Shown here in pieces: positions 40,530-52,215 of a DNA stretch of 64,000 nt (position 1 is the stretch's first letter; each line of letters begins with the position of its first letter). The stretch comes from Prorocentrum cordatum (taxonomy: Eukaryota; Sar; Dinophyceae; Prorocentrales; Prorocentraceae), in NCBI GenBank assembly GCA_963575745.1, contig CAUYUJ010014205.1:47501-111500 (forward strand), given 5' to 3'. A model generated the notes under the pieces. It had not been told where the DNA came from. It did no database searches and saw only the letters and a program-made list of their open reading frames with translations. The translations under genes and the position numbers were made by a program.

Positions 40530-41690
40530 GGCGATCGGACTCAGGTATGCCGCGTGTCTGACCGATGGTGAAATTATCTGTTGATCGTCGGCCCGTCATC
40601 CTTATCAGCGGATCAGTGACATGGGCGCTGGCTCTCTGGACCTTTGCTCCTCATCCACGGCGTCAACGAGGGCCAGGAAAAGAGGCGTCCATGCCATCGC
40701 TGATTCGACTCAGGTATGCCGTACGGCTGATCGACGATGCAGTTGCCGGTCGGTCGTCGGAGCAATGATCGGGGGCCGGCTCTCTGGAACCCGCGCGCCC
40801 TATCCACAGCATGAGGCCAGAAATAGCTTGAACATTGCTCACCATCAACCAGAGACGGCGCGAAAACGCGCCACCAGGCGCCAAGAAGGGCCGAACGAGG
40901 CCCCGACCAAGCGCGAGCCGCGTTGGGCCGCAGTCCCGTCCGAAAGCCATCAAAAACGGGCCCGGATCGGGGGTGTTTTGGGCTCTGTTTTGGGGCCCGA
41001 TTTGGGCCCAGATTCGCCCAAGATTGATCCAGGATCGCGTCGAAAGACGGCATGGACAAAATGCATGCGTATTAGAATAGAAAATGCTCCAGACGAGCCC
41101 GACAGAGAGCTAGGATAGGCGTCTGGGCGACCCCCTGCGAGGCTAAAGTCATCAAAGTAAGGGCTTTGGGAACAGCCTGACATTCGATCTCGTCATGAAC
41201 GCCGTGTTGAAGCCGTCGTGAGGCTCGAAGAGGGTCGATGGCGCAGCCAGGTGGCGGAATGGCGGAGGCCTCTGGGGGGGAAGGATTCACAGTTAAATCA
41301 TGTCAGACACTCACACGCAGACACACTACACACCACACATACACACATCCTGCACGTGTGTGTATGAGCCTGGACACGCACGTGCCACTTGTTACATGCC
41401 ACACGTCGCTGAGCCCAGTGAGCGGGCGGATTCCTCTCGCTTCGCGGGATGCACGTCCGGAGCACGTAAAGACAGGTCGTTGGGTAGTTTGCCCTGCTCG
41501 TCTGCCGCACTGTTATGCCTTGTCGTTCTGCCCGCCCTGGGGCGTTGTCAGTTCCACTGGGGGCGGCTGCGCCCCACGAGCGTGCGAATGTCCACGAGGG
41601 CCATGAGCATTCAATGCACGTCAGCATAAGGCAACGCCAAGTTCAAACTCCGATGAGCGTAGCAATAGCGCGCCATTCGTATACAATTCC
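40530..41690. other. Unassigned sequence with one ~100-bp duplication
   Basis: CAGGTATGCCGYRYG...GATCG to GCGCTGGCTCTCTGGA occurs at 40541-40645 and again, diverged, at 40709-40795. A CA-rich stretch (ACACACTACACACC) lies at 41320-41365. No coding signature is seen. Confidence 0.5.
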
Positions 41691-41699
41691 CCGGGCCTC

Positions 41700-42005
41700 T
41701 CGGTGGTTTCTTAGGGCCGTTTGGTGGCCTCTTGGGGGCCTCGGGGGCCTCGTTGGGGCCTCTTGGGGACCTCTGGGACCGTCTTGTGTCGCTCTTGCGC
41801 CGTCTGGCCCCCTCGAAGGCCGTCTTGAGGGCGCCTCGGGGCCCCCATTCTGGCTCTCTCGGGGTCCTCTTGGGCCGTCTTGGGTGCCTCTTGAGCCGTC
41901 TGAGGGGCCTCTTTGGGCAATCTTTGGGCCGTCTTGTGGCCCTCCTGGGGCCTCTGGGGTCGTCTTGGGGCCATCTTGGAGGCTGCTTGGGCCGTCATGG
42001 GCCCC
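41700..42005. repeat. CTTGGGGCC minisatellite
   Basis: Same family as 31006-31245: GGGCCGTCTTGG, GGGGCCTCTTGG and GGGCCATCTTGG words. Gly/Leu-rich frames here are artefacts. Confidence 0.85.
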
Positions 42006-42609
42006 CCAGAGTCGAAGCAGGAGAGAACGCGAAACTCTTTTAAAGCCAATCGGGAAATGGGGGGGTACTTTGATCCGCCGATGTGTCGCGACTCCAGGCG
42101 GGGGCAGGGGGGGGATACATGATAATGTGAAATCATGCCGTACGTCGCAGTTATGCGATCGTTAGACGTACGGGATACGTTGCATCCGCTCCACTCCGCG
42201 ACCTGCCCCCGGCAAGACGTCACTTCTGGACTTGGATTCAAGAGATTTGCGCCGTTCCGTCGACCACCAGATGAGGAGTTTGTGCGGCTTCCGATTCTCG
42301 GGATTACGCCGCACCGCCGACCCCATATAGATGCCTGCCAGTGGGGGCCTCCTGTGGGTCCGTTGAGGGTCTGGTGGGCCTCTTGGGTCTGGGTTGCGGG
42401 ATTGACGCCGTTCGGATGGCTGATGGGGTCGCGTGGGAGGCGCGTCGGGAGCGTCATGGAGGCAGTGTTTGAACCTGTTGGGGGCCTCATGGCAGCGTCT
42501 GGGTGCTTCTTAGGGGGCCCTTTTGGCGCTCTCTGGGGACCTCTTGGAAGCTTTTTGGAGGCTCTTGGGGGGGACGGGAGCTCGAAATGTCCGTTCAGGC
42601 TCCCCCTCT
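42006..42609. other. Spacer between minisatellite blocks
   Basis: Unique-looking sequence to 42330, then GGCCTCNTGGG words again from 42345. No supported gene. Confidence 0.4.
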
Positions 42610-43640
42610 AGGCCTCCCCTTGGGGCCGTCTTCGGGGCCTCCTCGGCCGTCTTGGAGGCTTCTGTAGCCGTCTTGGGACCCTCGTGTGCCGTTTTGGGGC
42701 CTTCTTGGAGGCCTGCTGGCCCGTCTTGGGTCGATCTTGAAGGCCGCTTCTACCTGGGTGGGCCACGTGAGGGCCAAAGAGGCGAATGTGCCAAACATAT
42801 AGGCATTCCAAAAGGAGTGGGACGATACGTGCTCCTTGAAGGCATCTTGGAACGCCCCGTGGCGACTTCTTGGAGCGTCTTGGGGGCCTCTGGGGCCGTT
42901 TGGGGCCAATCTTGTGCGTCTTGGCGCGATCTTGCGGCGACTCGTGCCCCTCTTGGACCTTCCGAGGGCCCTCTTCGAGCCCTCTTGGCCCGTTTTGGGG
43001 CCCCCTGTCCCCCATGGCGCGTTCGGGCGGTCCCCAGGGGGACCCCCTCCATCCAAATTGACCAGACCGGGGTCCCGGAGGAGGGGTTTGGGGAGGGGGA
43101 AGCGTTTCACACGCCGATGAACCCCAAGGGGTCGGTGGATTTTATGTGCGTATGTGGTTTGACGCCTCCTGTCGTGCTGCCTGCGTGTAGTTGTTGCTGA
43201 TTCGTCCTTCTCTTCCTCAGTTTGTGTTGCGGGGTGTCTCAGGGGCTTCTTGGAGGCGTAGGTGGCGGCCTCTTTTTCAACGCTCCCGGGGGTTTTGGGG
43301 GGCCCTCTGGTGGCTTCTCGCGGGCCCCTTGGGGACATTCTGGGGGTCTTGGGGGTTATCTTGCGGGGAGGGTCCCGGCGGGTTCTCCCCACTGGGCCTA
43401 TCTTGGAGCCTTCTTGCGGCCCTCTTGAGGGCCGTCTTGGGCTAGTCTGGGGGGCCCGTCGCGCCTTGTGGGGCTTGCAGACGCCCGCCAAGGCGAAACC
43501 GCGAACATCATCAATGTTTGGTAATTACCTCTTGAGGCCCTTTTAGGGGTCCTACTGGGGACCTTGTTCGGCGTCTTGGGCCGTCTTGAGGCTAGTTATA
43601 TTTCTTGGGCATCTTGGTGTCCACGGAGGGTTGTTTTCAA
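42610..43640. repeat. CTTGGGGCC minisatellite blocks
   Basis: Dense at 42610-43010 and 43220-43640. The 200-bp interval between them includes CCCCCTCCATCC and GTTGTTGCTGATTCG without a gene. Confidence 0.8.
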
Positions 43641-44194
43641 GGCTCCGAGGGCCCCGGAGGGGCGTTGGGGAGCTCGAAGCCCCATGCCAACCCCTCCAAC
43701 AGGACTCTTGGGCCCCAGGGGCGGGGAAAGGGGGAAGGGTGACAGCCCGTCATCTCACGCGCCTTCTCGTCCTCAGCAAGCGGGGGTCCGAGGATCTTCA
43801 GTTTGGAGGCTCCCAGATGTTTTGGCTCTCATGGGCAGTTTCTCTCAGGATCCCTCTCTTTCGTCGCAAGTGGATCGGCAGGGCGTTCCGCGCTCCTGTG
43901 TGGATCGGGCTGACCCGACCAGGATTCAGGCCGCGGGCCGCGGTTCAGCCTGGATCGGGTGGTGCCCCTCGGCTCAAGAGGATCCAGAACCTCCAGAAGG
44001 GAGACTCGACCTCCATGCTGCATCTGTTCATTCGATATTGATCTTCCCCAGATAACCAGAAACTTGCACTTTGGAGTATCAGCTTTACTGGCGGAGTCAC
44101 ATTTTAGCCAGCGTAGGCCCCAAACAGTCATTTCGTGCAATATATGCGGCGCAATCTGGGTGGTGCAATCTAGGTGGTGCAATCCCTGTGGTGC
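43641..44194. other. Unassigned sequence
   Basis: GC-rich to 44040, then balanced composition. It includes a relative of the 40225 repeat (GATCCAGAACCTCCAGAAGG at 43980) and GGTGGTGCAATCT repeats at 44158-44200. Confidence 0.4.
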
Positions 44195-44400
44195 AATCTC
44201 ATGGCGCAGAAAGCAATGCAAAGCAATGTAATGCGATACAAAGCAATTCAAAGCAACGCGAAGCAATGCAAGGCAATGAAAGGCGATACGAGGCGATGCG
44301 CAGCGAATGCGAAGCAATGCGCAGCGAATGCGAAGCAATGCACAGCGATGCAGTGGGATGCAAATCGAAGCAAAGGAATGCAAAGCAAGACAAAGCAGAG
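44195..44400. repeat. ~10-bp minisatellite GCAATGCAAA
   Basis: Imperfect units such as GCAATGCAAA, GCGATACAAA, GCAACGCGAA and GCGAATGCGAA run for about 200 bp. The reverse strand gives a period-10 hydrophobic frame (SHSLRIASHSLRIA). Confidence 0.9.
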
Positions 44401-44580
44401 CAGCGCGGCGCAGGTGGCGGCGACGGACGGCGGCGACGGGCGACGACAGGCGACCACAAGCCAGCCGGACCGACACCGGGGCCCAGTTACGGCGACGGAC
44501 GGCGGCCACGGGCGGCGACGGGCGGCCACAAGACTGGCCGGACCGAGCCTTGGGCTCAGTTGCCCTCGAAGAGGAGGTAT
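44400..44580. repeat. CGGCGACGG tandem words with a ~75-bp duplication
   Basis: GGCGACGGACGGCGGC...ACAAGCCAGCCGGACCG is followed by a second diverged unit ending ACAAGACTGGCCGGACCG and CTTGGGCTCAGTT. Confidence 0.7.
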
Positions 44581-44918
44581 AGCCCCTGAGTGCAAGCATT
44601 GCTCCTGGGGGAAAACCGCAGAATGGAATTGGGCAAATCATGTGGATTGGACGTTGAGCCTTCATTTCAGATGTTTCTGTTTCTGGCTCTTTCAGATTTA
44701 CCTCTGTGGAGGCTCCCTGGGGGGTGGGCATCCTCTGGGCCTCTCAGGTCCGACTACACCTGCACCGCCACCTCCGAGTGCTCCACGTCTGCGGAGGAGG
44801 ACGGCCTGCAGGACAACGGGACCGACAGCAGCTAGGTGACGACTCGTGTCTTCTTGCTCATATCTTCCTGGAAGCCCCCCTCGAGCTTCCCAGGAGGTTC
44901 CCGTACCGGCTACACGTG

Positions 44919-45068
44919 AGAGCGACTTTTCGCCAGAGTGACCTACAGTGCGCGGCTTTCGGGCGGGCGCGGGGGGGCCAAACCCTAGCACGAAGGCCGA
45001 CACCGTCGCATCCCATGCAACGATATGCAAACCGCGCGCCAACGGTCATTCTTGCCCAGGATCACTCT
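44919..45068. mobile_element. Candidate MITE copy A (terminal inverted repeats)
   Basis: 150 bp. The left end AGAGCGACTTTTCGCCAGAG is the approximate reverse complement of the right end CTTGCCCAGGATCACTCT over about 33 bp. The interior includes TGCGCGGCTTTCGGGCG and CCAAACCCTAGC. A related copy lies at 46455-46615. A target-site duplication was not resolved. Confidence 0.5.
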
Positions 45069-45099
45069 TGTATGTCGCCGGCTGCAGGTTCCGCAAGAC

Positions 45100-45400
45100 C
45101 TCCCCGTCAGGCCTGCTTGGGCTGCGCTGGTCTTGCCAGGTGCTTCACATGGGTTTCCTGGAGGCTTCCTGGGCTCCTTCTGGGAGTTCACGAGCCTCCC
45201 AGGCGCCGCCCAGTCTTCACATGAGGCTCCTGGCGGCTTCCCGGGATCTTCCCAGCGCCTCCCAGGCCTTCCCAGAGCCTCTAAGTCCAGGGCTTCCAAA
45301 GGCCATCCCAGAGCTCCCCAGGTTTCCCGACGCGTTCCCAGGGCTCCCTGCAGGATCTCCAGCGTGGCCGCCAGAGAACTCGCAGTGGCTTCTCGAAGGG
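45100..45400. repeat. CTTCCCAGGAGCCTCC degenerate repeat
   Basis: CCTGGAGGCTTCCTGGG, TTCCCAGCGCCTCCCAGG and CTTCCCAGAGCC words recur every 12-20 bp, a relative of the CCTGGGGCCTCC array at 59190. Confidence 0.7.
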
Positions 45401-46454
45401 AGGTGTTCCCACGCGCGCTGCCCATGTGCACCACCCACGCGGGCGGCCCGCAAAGGGAGGAGGGGCGTTGCTTGAAGCTCATCTTCTGAGACCTGCTGTC
45501 AAGTCGCCCCCCTCCGCTCGAAAGAAAAGGCAGCAACCAGGAGTCTGGCCCTGGATGGGGCCCACGGACCGAGAGGCCTCTGGCCAGCAGAAACAACTTT
45601 TCGTTTGTCTGCCTAGGGCTGTCACCTCCGACGCGCATACTCGGAGCCGATTCTCTCTCTTTCTCTCTCGCGAGAGAGCCGATTTGGTCTGCCCCAGCCT
45701 ATCATTGCCAGGGCGATGGTATTCACGTGTGCGCATGCAACCTGGCCAAGCCAGTATGGCCTCTGCACCGATCCTGGGCCGAGATGGGCCGCGGATGATC
45801 GGCGGCGCGCCCAGGGGGGGAAAGTGAGAGGAGGCAGGCCTTCTCAGAAAGCTGCGCTTCCCGGAAGCCCTCCGGCCTTCTGAGAAGCCGTCGGTGTCTT
45901 CGGAGAGGGCTCAGAACGCTGCTCAGAAGGCCAGAGGCCTTCTGAGCCTTCTGAGAATGCCCGCCTCCTCTGCCTTCCCCCCTGGGCGCGCCGCCGAGGT
46001 GAGCTTGCCAGGATCGGTACACGCGCACAGTTCCCCGTCCACCCGCAAAAAGATAGAGAGAGAGAGAGAGAGGGAGTGATAAAGAGAGAGAGAGAGAAAA
46101 CAAAAAAAAAAAAAAAACGGTCCTCAGGTACTGGCCGTAGCTCGACCATCCATGCGTGAGCCCTCGTCGCGCCCGGCGCTGGCAGACTTTTTTTGCCGGC
46201 ATTCTCCCCGCCGCGGCGTGCGTGGGGACGCTCCTGACCGGTCCCCGAGCCCTAGGCGTGCCGCTCGTGAGTCGCCTGGGCCGGCGACGGGGCGCCCCGG
46301 CGCGGAGCACAAACGCGCCCCCCCGCAGCGGGGGGCCCTCCGTGCCAGCTTGGGCGGCCCGTCCGTCACCCACTCGATGATGCAGTGTGGCCTCATCCCG
46401 GGCGCCGGCAAGAGAGGCGATCCTGGCCCGGCCCTGACCTCGACTACGCGTAGA
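45401..46454. other. Unassigned sequence with (GA)n and poly(A)
   Basis: An (AG)n tract at 46051-46102 runs into a 16-base A run (46102-46118). CCTTCTGAGAAGSC words repeat at 45835-45960. TCTCTCTTTCTCTCTCGCGAGAGAG at 45652-45676 contains a palindrome. No gene is supported. Confidence 0.5.
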
Positions 46455-46615
46455 AGAGTGACCCTTCGCCGGAGTGACTTTCTAGTGCGGGCCCACTGGG
46501 GGCCCCCCCCGATCGCTGAGTCCGGCACGATGGCAGCAGCCTGCGCGCTTGGGTTTGGCCCCCTCGCGCCCCCCAAGAGGCGCGCACCAAAGGTCACTCT
46601 TGCCCAGGGTTACTC
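46455..46615. mobile_element. Candidate MITE copy B
   Basis: 161 bp. Left end AGAGTGACCCTTCGCCGG and right end CTTGCCCAGGGTTACTC are inverted repeats over about 35 bp with several mismatches. GCGCGC...GGTCACTC next to the right end mirrors GAGTGACTTTCTAGTGCG on the left. It is better preserved than copy A. Confidence 0.55.
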
Positions 46616-46629
46616 GTGCGTGCAGCCGA

Positions 46630-46680
46630 TGACCTCCTCCCTCCTCCCTCCTCCTCCCTCCTCCCTCCTCCCTCCTTGGC
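46630..46680. repeat. (CCTCCCT)n short tract
   Basis: CTCCTCCCTCCTCCCTCC words over 50 bp. Confidence 0.85.
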
Positions 46681-48055
46681 AGAAGAGCCACACCACGGGA
46701 GGGCTTCGGGGCCGCCGTCGGCCTGCCAGGGTGCCCCCGCCCTGCCCCGGGGGGGCGCGGCCGTCCGGGAGCGGCTCGGGCTGAAGCGCCGGTCCCCGGG
46801 GGCGGAGCCCAGGCCTGCCCGGGGAGCCACGTGGCGGGGGGTGCGGGGAGGGTGCGGAGCGCAGCCAGAGGGGGGGGGGTCGGTGCGGGGGGGGAGGGGG
46901 CTGCTTTGGGCAGGCAGGGGGGCCTCCCAGAACGCAGAGCCCCTCGCGCCTCCAAGAAGCCGTCTCAGGAGCCTCGGGGCGCTTCTAAGAGGCCTCGGGG
47001 TGCCTTCGTGGAAGGCCGCCCCCCTCGCCCCACCCCCCTAGAGCCTAGGACGCTCTTGTCGGCACCCGATCATACTGGGCTGCCTAGGAGCCTTTGGGAT
47101 TGTCTGGTCGTCCCTGGCCGAACCCTGAGAGAAGCTGACGCGCTCTCCGAATTCGTGTACACTTTGGATCAGCAGGCGCACGCATGTACAGGTGTTTTTT
47201 TTTTCAGCGAGGTGGGAAGACTTGTCGTCGCCCTTCCGCCAACAGCGGTTGTTGTCGTCGCATCGTTGGCACTTCGTAATGTATTGGCAATTGCTAGTTG
47301 ACACTTTGTATGGCTCGTCAGTGTGTTCTTGTCCTTGGTCGCAGGATTAAGTGGGACATACGGGACGTTGTACATAGTTACGACACTTCAATTTCCTCGC
47401 TCTTCGGCACTTGACTGTTGCGAGGCTGTGGCAATTGTCTACATGAGTAAAGCTTTACAGCGCAAACCAAACCACCTCCACGGAAAAGTGCTCGGCTGAT
47501 GAGGATGGGGGTGGGAGTGAATGCGCATCTGCGTCGTGCTCATGGTGTTGCTTCAGTTGGCCAATCAGTGTTTTCGTTCTGCTAGTTAGTAACGATGGCC
47601 AGGGCTCAAGGTCCATCCACCCCAGTCCGCGACCCGCCGTTGGCTTCGCGCCTCGGTCGGGCCGCGCAGGGGACAGAGCTCGCTTCACGCTCGATCCGTG
47701 ATGGGCCGATGTTCCAGGCACCTGGCGCCTCGATTTGGCTCCGAGGCACGGGCCCGTGGACCCGGGGACCCTTGGACACCTTCCGAGGCCTCCTCAGGAT
47801 CGATTCTTTCAGCTCGGCTTCCAGGGGCCGCTCTCAGGTCCCCATGGTCACCGGAAGCCGATCCAGGGCGGGGGGGACAGCGCCCCGAGACGAAAGCGAT
47901 GTCCTGGCGGTGGACAGCCAGAAAGATCTAGAGTCTTCACTCAAAAAGTCAGGCCTCCGTTTAGAACGAACTACTCCCTGGCGGCAGAAGACTCGGATCA
48001 GCATACGTACGCGGGCCAAGATATGTTTTTCTTGAGCCCTAGATGTCGGAAGCGC
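46681..48055. other. Unassigned sequence
   Basis: GC-rich with G runs (46860-46900) up to 47040, then more balanced. A T run of 10 bases precedes CAG at 47196-47208. None of the frames carries a recognisable domain. Confidence 0.35.
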
Positions 48056-48278
48056 CGTGCCGTTCAAGTGAACGGATATGTGTTGCGCTCGTTTCGAATC
48101 GGAGCGTGCCACATGTTATGGGGGGAGATGCGAGACGCTGGTCGGGCCCTCTGTGGCGTTCGAGCAACCGTATGTTATGGGAGGAGCTTGTGTGGTGGTC
48201 AGGCCCGCTTTGGCGCTCGAGCACCCACATGTTCTGGGAGGGGTTAGGGGACCGCTGTGGCGCTCGAGCTTCCGACCT
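48056..48278. repeat. ~65-bp tandem repeat
   Basis: Three to four units contain GCGCTCGAGC or a variant, then CCACATGTTATGGGRGGAG and GGTCGGGCCC, at about 48085, 48150, 48210 and 48262. Confidence 0.8.
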
Positions 48279-48299
48279 TGACAGTTTGCTTTTCTTCGT

Positions 48300-48450
48300 C
48301 CTCTTCGTCCTCCCTCATCTTCTTCATCTTCCTACTCGTCCCCCTCCCCCTCGCTCATCCCGCCTTTCCCCCCCTCCTGCCTCCTCCCTCGGCCTCCCTC
48401 CTCCCTCCTTCCTCCTCCTCCTCCTCCTCCTCCTCCTCCTCCTCCTCGAA
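48300..48450. repeat. (CTC)n microsatellite and pyrimidine tract
   Basis: CCTCCTTCC words end in pure CTC at 48411-48447. Confidence 0.9.
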
Positions 48451-48819
48451 CCTCCGTTTCGAACATGCCGGATTGTCTGGGCAGGACCGATATTGCGGCC
48501 TCCTGGAGCATCCCCATGGCAGAGAGATCACGTCGGGCGCCCCTGGCATTCCAACGAATTGGCCGATGCGCCCGAACTCTAGGTCTGTTGGGCCCGCGGA
48601 TTGAACGCATCCATTCTTTCGGTGAAGCTGCTGCCAGAGGGGCGAAGATGTTTATTTGGGAGGATCGGGACAACCGGAACGCGTGAAGAAACATCCAGAG
48701 CAGAGGCCGACTTTCGTTCTGGAGGCTTGCGCTCCTCTGGGCGGGCTCCCGCTGGGCGGGTTACTCGTCCCCCGAGCCGTTTCCCTGGCGGTCAAGGCGG
48801 CTGGAGGCCTCCAGAGGCC

Positions 48820-49075
48820 CACCTAGATCTCTCCTCGATCCCTCGATCTTCGACCCCTCGATCTTGGATTCCTCGCTCCCTCGGTCCTCGTTCTGTCGAT
48901 CCCTCGATACCCGATCTCTGGAAAATCGATTCCTCGATGCTCGATTCCTCGATACTCGAGCCAACAAGCCTCGAGCCCTCGAACCTGTGACCCTTCCGTT
49001 CTTTCGATTCAAACCTCGATCCCTCGATCTCTTGAGCATTGATCCCTCGAGATCTATTGAGACTCAGACCTCCGA
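48820..49075. repeat. ~11-bp minisatellite TCGATTCCTCG
   Basis: CCCTCGATC, TTCCTCGAT and ACTCGAG words recur every 8-13 bp. Reverse-strand frames read IEGSKIEGSR. Confidence 0.85.
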
Positions 49076-49079
49076 CGTA

Positions 49080-51331
49080 ATTCCTGCGTAAACGCAGCAC
49101 GGAGGTATTTCGCCGTTTTCGGCCTCCGGGGGCCCTCGCCGGGCCCCACGGCGTCAAACACAACTCGAGATGAAAAGCCGGCCCTGGGCAAAGGGGCGAG
49201 ACTTCGGTGGGGCCATCGAATCTCTGGGGATCTCTCGATTTCTGTGCTCATCTCTGGAGGCCCACCTCACTTTTGGATGAAGCCAGCGGCCTCGATCTCT
49301 CTATGTAAGCCCCCTGGAGGTCTGGATGTAGCGTGTCCCCTGTGCACGCCCATACAATCGACCTTTTTGAACGAATCAGGACGGAAGTCTTTCGTCGTTT
49401 CCTGCGTCCCAGACACCTGGCGCCTCGAAAAGATCCAAGCCAGTTCTTTGTTGTTCTTGATTTCTGGGGGAAAAGGTTCCCTGGGGAAGGGGTGAGTCGA
49501 ACGGGTTGGGGAGCCACGTATCGAACAGAAAACGAAGTGCCCGATGTCTGGGGATACCCGTTCTCGTGCTCTGGGGGCCAGCAGGAAGCGGTCCTGGGGC
49601 GAGAGACCAGTTGCTTGGGAAGGTGTCGAGAGGTTTGGTGACGAGGCTTACCAGAAAGTTGGGTACACATGACACGGCCCGCCTGGGCGAGGGATGGGTA
49701 GGTAGACACGGGGTTAGATGTCTTTCCAGCGCTCGGCCCTTGCATAGCCGGGCATGCCTTGCATCCGCATGTGTATCCAGCGCTGTGGCCCGGCCCCCCC
49801 GATGTACAGCATGACCACACGTGAATCCGTGTGTTTACAGCTTCACGGTGGTCAACAAATCACGACGTCGGATGTTTGCGGACACTTGTGCCCGTAGCGG
49901 GATCACGTCTCAGTTCGAAGTTTTGGAGGATCGAGCATCTTCACAATAAAAGTTTGACCTTGATTTTGGATGTCGTTTCCCCTTCATCCTAGAGGTCTTG
50001 TTTGGATGGTCGGCTTGCAAAACGGAGTTGGTTGATCTTCTAGAGTAGTTTCTTGCCACGTGGCAGAGGCAACGAAACATCAAAGCAAAAACAGTGTCGA
50101 CCCTGGAGCGGCCCCTCGATCGCTCCGACCTGCGTCGACGGCGGCGCCTTGGGACACGCCCTGCTTACACGTGCGCCGCCTACCGTAAGCCTCATCTGGC
50201 GCACCCTGACAGACCACCTCCTTGGCCAGACCAGGTCTTATGATGGAGGACCCGGGCTTCCGACGCCCTGAACAAGTCCGGACCGAGTTGTTTCTTTGTT
50301 TTCGGCGTTTGAGCGTCGTTTTCAGGTTTTTCATCTGACAGGAGCGATTTTCGACAAAACATTTATCCTCAGGAAATTGTCCGGAGCTCCAGGGACCTCG
50401 CATTGAAAAAATCGAACATCGGGTGTCTAGGCATGAACAGATCCTGAGGGAAAGGGCTCCTCAGGTTTTTCGCTTGCTTCCAGAATCCTTTCTGGACGCC
50501 GGGGCCGTCAAGAAACGAGTCGGCATAAAGAAACGTCTACAGGGAAAGCCTGATGGTCCAGGAGCTGTCTCCTTCATGACCCCTTTCCCTTTCCCTCATG
50601 GCAGCTTCGAATATCGTCAATGATTTGCCCTGAGCTCGGAAAGCTGTATATTTGGGGGCCAGCAGCCACAGTCCGTCCAGATTGCAGGGAGCGGAAATCG
50701 GGAAGTCTGGTAAAACACGTGAGCCCAAATCGCATTATATGTTCTATGAAATCATCTTGGGATCAGTGGCGTCAAATAACACATATTACGTGAGTTGGTC
50801 TGAGTTCGTCTGTCGGCCAAGTGCGTTGCAGATATGGCAAGATAGCTGTGTGCCTCTCCAGTCTTGCTCCTGACACCGGCACAGAACCTTGTGGTTGAGT
50901 ATGTTGCAATTGGGGTTCAAGCATGCTTTAAGTATCGTGCTACGAAGCATGAGCGGATTTGCGATCTGATCGATCTCTTTCTAGGCCTGAGGCGTGAGCT
51001 CGAGGACCTGATCTCTGTCGGACCTTGGCGTGCCAGCGTCTCATGTCGTCTCAATTCCGCCCTCTGGTAACATTCCTGTCGCCTCCTACTCCCGCGAACC
51101 CTGGGCTCGAGCTATCTTGTTGGACACATCAACTGGGCATCGAAAGTAAGACACCTTTATCAACGCGAGCTCTCGAAACGCATTGCCGATCCACCCTGAG
51201 ATGGCGCGGTATGAGAGGAAGCAGTCAGGGGGCAAGCTGCGCGACTTGGTCTGACTCCCGGCTGAGGTCGCGGCCTGCGACGGCACTGAGTGCCTCCGGG
51301 TCGCGGGTTTCACCCCGTGCGGAGAGAACCC
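49080..51331. other. Unassigned sequence, no supported gene
   Basis: About 2.2 kb of moderate composition with short frames only (longest about 190 codons, minus 49248-49820, Ser/Pro/Arg-rich without motifs). I see no repeat of length and no domain. Confidence 0.4.
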
Positions 51332-51435
51332 GGACGAGGGAGCTGACGACATGGATGGCCATATAGGCCCTCCCCCCGGCGGTTTGCCGCCGGGGGGAGG
51401 GCCTTACACGCAGCAGCGCTACCCACCTTCAAGGA
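51332..51435 (+). CDS. Antizyme-like gene copy 2, upstream exon (partial)
   Basis: Reads EGADDMDGHIGPPPGGLPPG, matching copy 1 at 946-1030 in the same frame with several synonymous changes. The match fades after TQQRYPPS, near CAAGGAGCGG, and is picked up again at 51795. An intron of about 350 bp, absent from copy 1, therefore separates them. The CCCTCCCCCC...GGGGGGAGGG inverted repeat at 51368-51402 is the counterpart of 979-1012. Confidence 0.55.
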
Positions 51436-51794
51436 GCGGGGGTTCATGAAAGGTGGTTTCCGATCTGTCTGCTCGCCTCCTCGGCTCCTCCCAGTAACCC
51501 TCCTCATCCGCGTTCCTCCTCCTCCTGCTCCTACCTCCCTCCGTCTATCCTTCTCTCCTCTTTCCTCTTCTTCCGACAACCACCCTACCATAAGAGGTAC
51601 CCCCTCGCCCCCCCCCTCGCCGCCCCCCGAGATCTGATAATGTCTCGTGCGCGCTGCTCACCACCGCTTCTTCGGGTAAACGGCAGATGCATGGGGGGAT
51701 CCAGACAGGCAGGCAGTTTCGAAAAGGGTTTCCCCTACTTGTAGATACTTGTAGGTCCACCCCAGAGGGACACGCGTCTTGCCCCCTTCAGGCC
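51436..51794 (+). other. Inferred intron in copy 2, pyrimidine-rich
   Basis: Dominated by CCTCCTCC and CTTCCTCTTCC words (51440-51625), then GTAGATACTTGTAGG. Copy 1 is contiguous across this point. Confidence 0.45.
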
Positions 51795-51870
51795 CCTCCT
51801 CGAGGAGGGAGCTAGCCCCCTACGAGCTGCGGTCCAGAGATGAGGAGGCGGGCACCGAAGTGGGCTTCAG
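51795..51870 (+). CDS. Antizyme-like gene copy 2, second exon
   Basis: Reads SSRRELAPYELRSRDEEAG and TEVGF(R). It spans without interruption the point where copy 1 has its 2.5-kb GA-AG intron. It ends GGCTTCAG|GTGCGG at 51870/51871, a GT donor. The codon is completed at 56266 (G TGC GTC CAC), restoring FRCVHD as in copy 1. Confidence 0.6.
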
Positions 51871-51889
51871 GTGCGGAGTTCTGCCCAAA

Positions 51890-52215
51890 ACGTTCTCACC
51901 CTGCATCCCTCCTCTTCTCCTGCGTCCTCCCTCTCTCCCTTTTGCTTTTGCCCTGTCCCATCCCCTTTTTCCTCCTCCTCCTCCTCCTCCTCTTCCTCCT
52001 CATCCTCCTCTTCATCCCTCCTCATCCTCATTCCTTCCTACGTCCCTCTTTCATCCATCCCTCCCCCCCTCCCTCCCTCCCTCTTCCTCCTCCACCTCCT
52101 CCTCCTCCCCCTCCTCTTCTGTTTTCCTTCCTATTGCTTCTCATCTTTGCCTCGCTCTCCGCTCACCCCCCCCCCCTCGCCTCCGCCGCCGCCGGCCACT
52201 TTCCCTCCCGCCATA
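51890..52215. repeat. Pyrimidine-rich low-complexity tract
   Basis: CCTCCTCC, TCATCC and CCCTCCCT words, similar to 110-690. Confidence 0.8.

Noticed and set aside
41700-43640. Gly/Leu/Pro-rich frames on both strands
   Set aside because: They follow the CTTGGGGCC minisatellite and share no motif with known proteins.
48761-49163. Frame with repeated IEGSRIEGS residues
   Set aside because: It is produced by the TCGATTCCTCG minisatellite.
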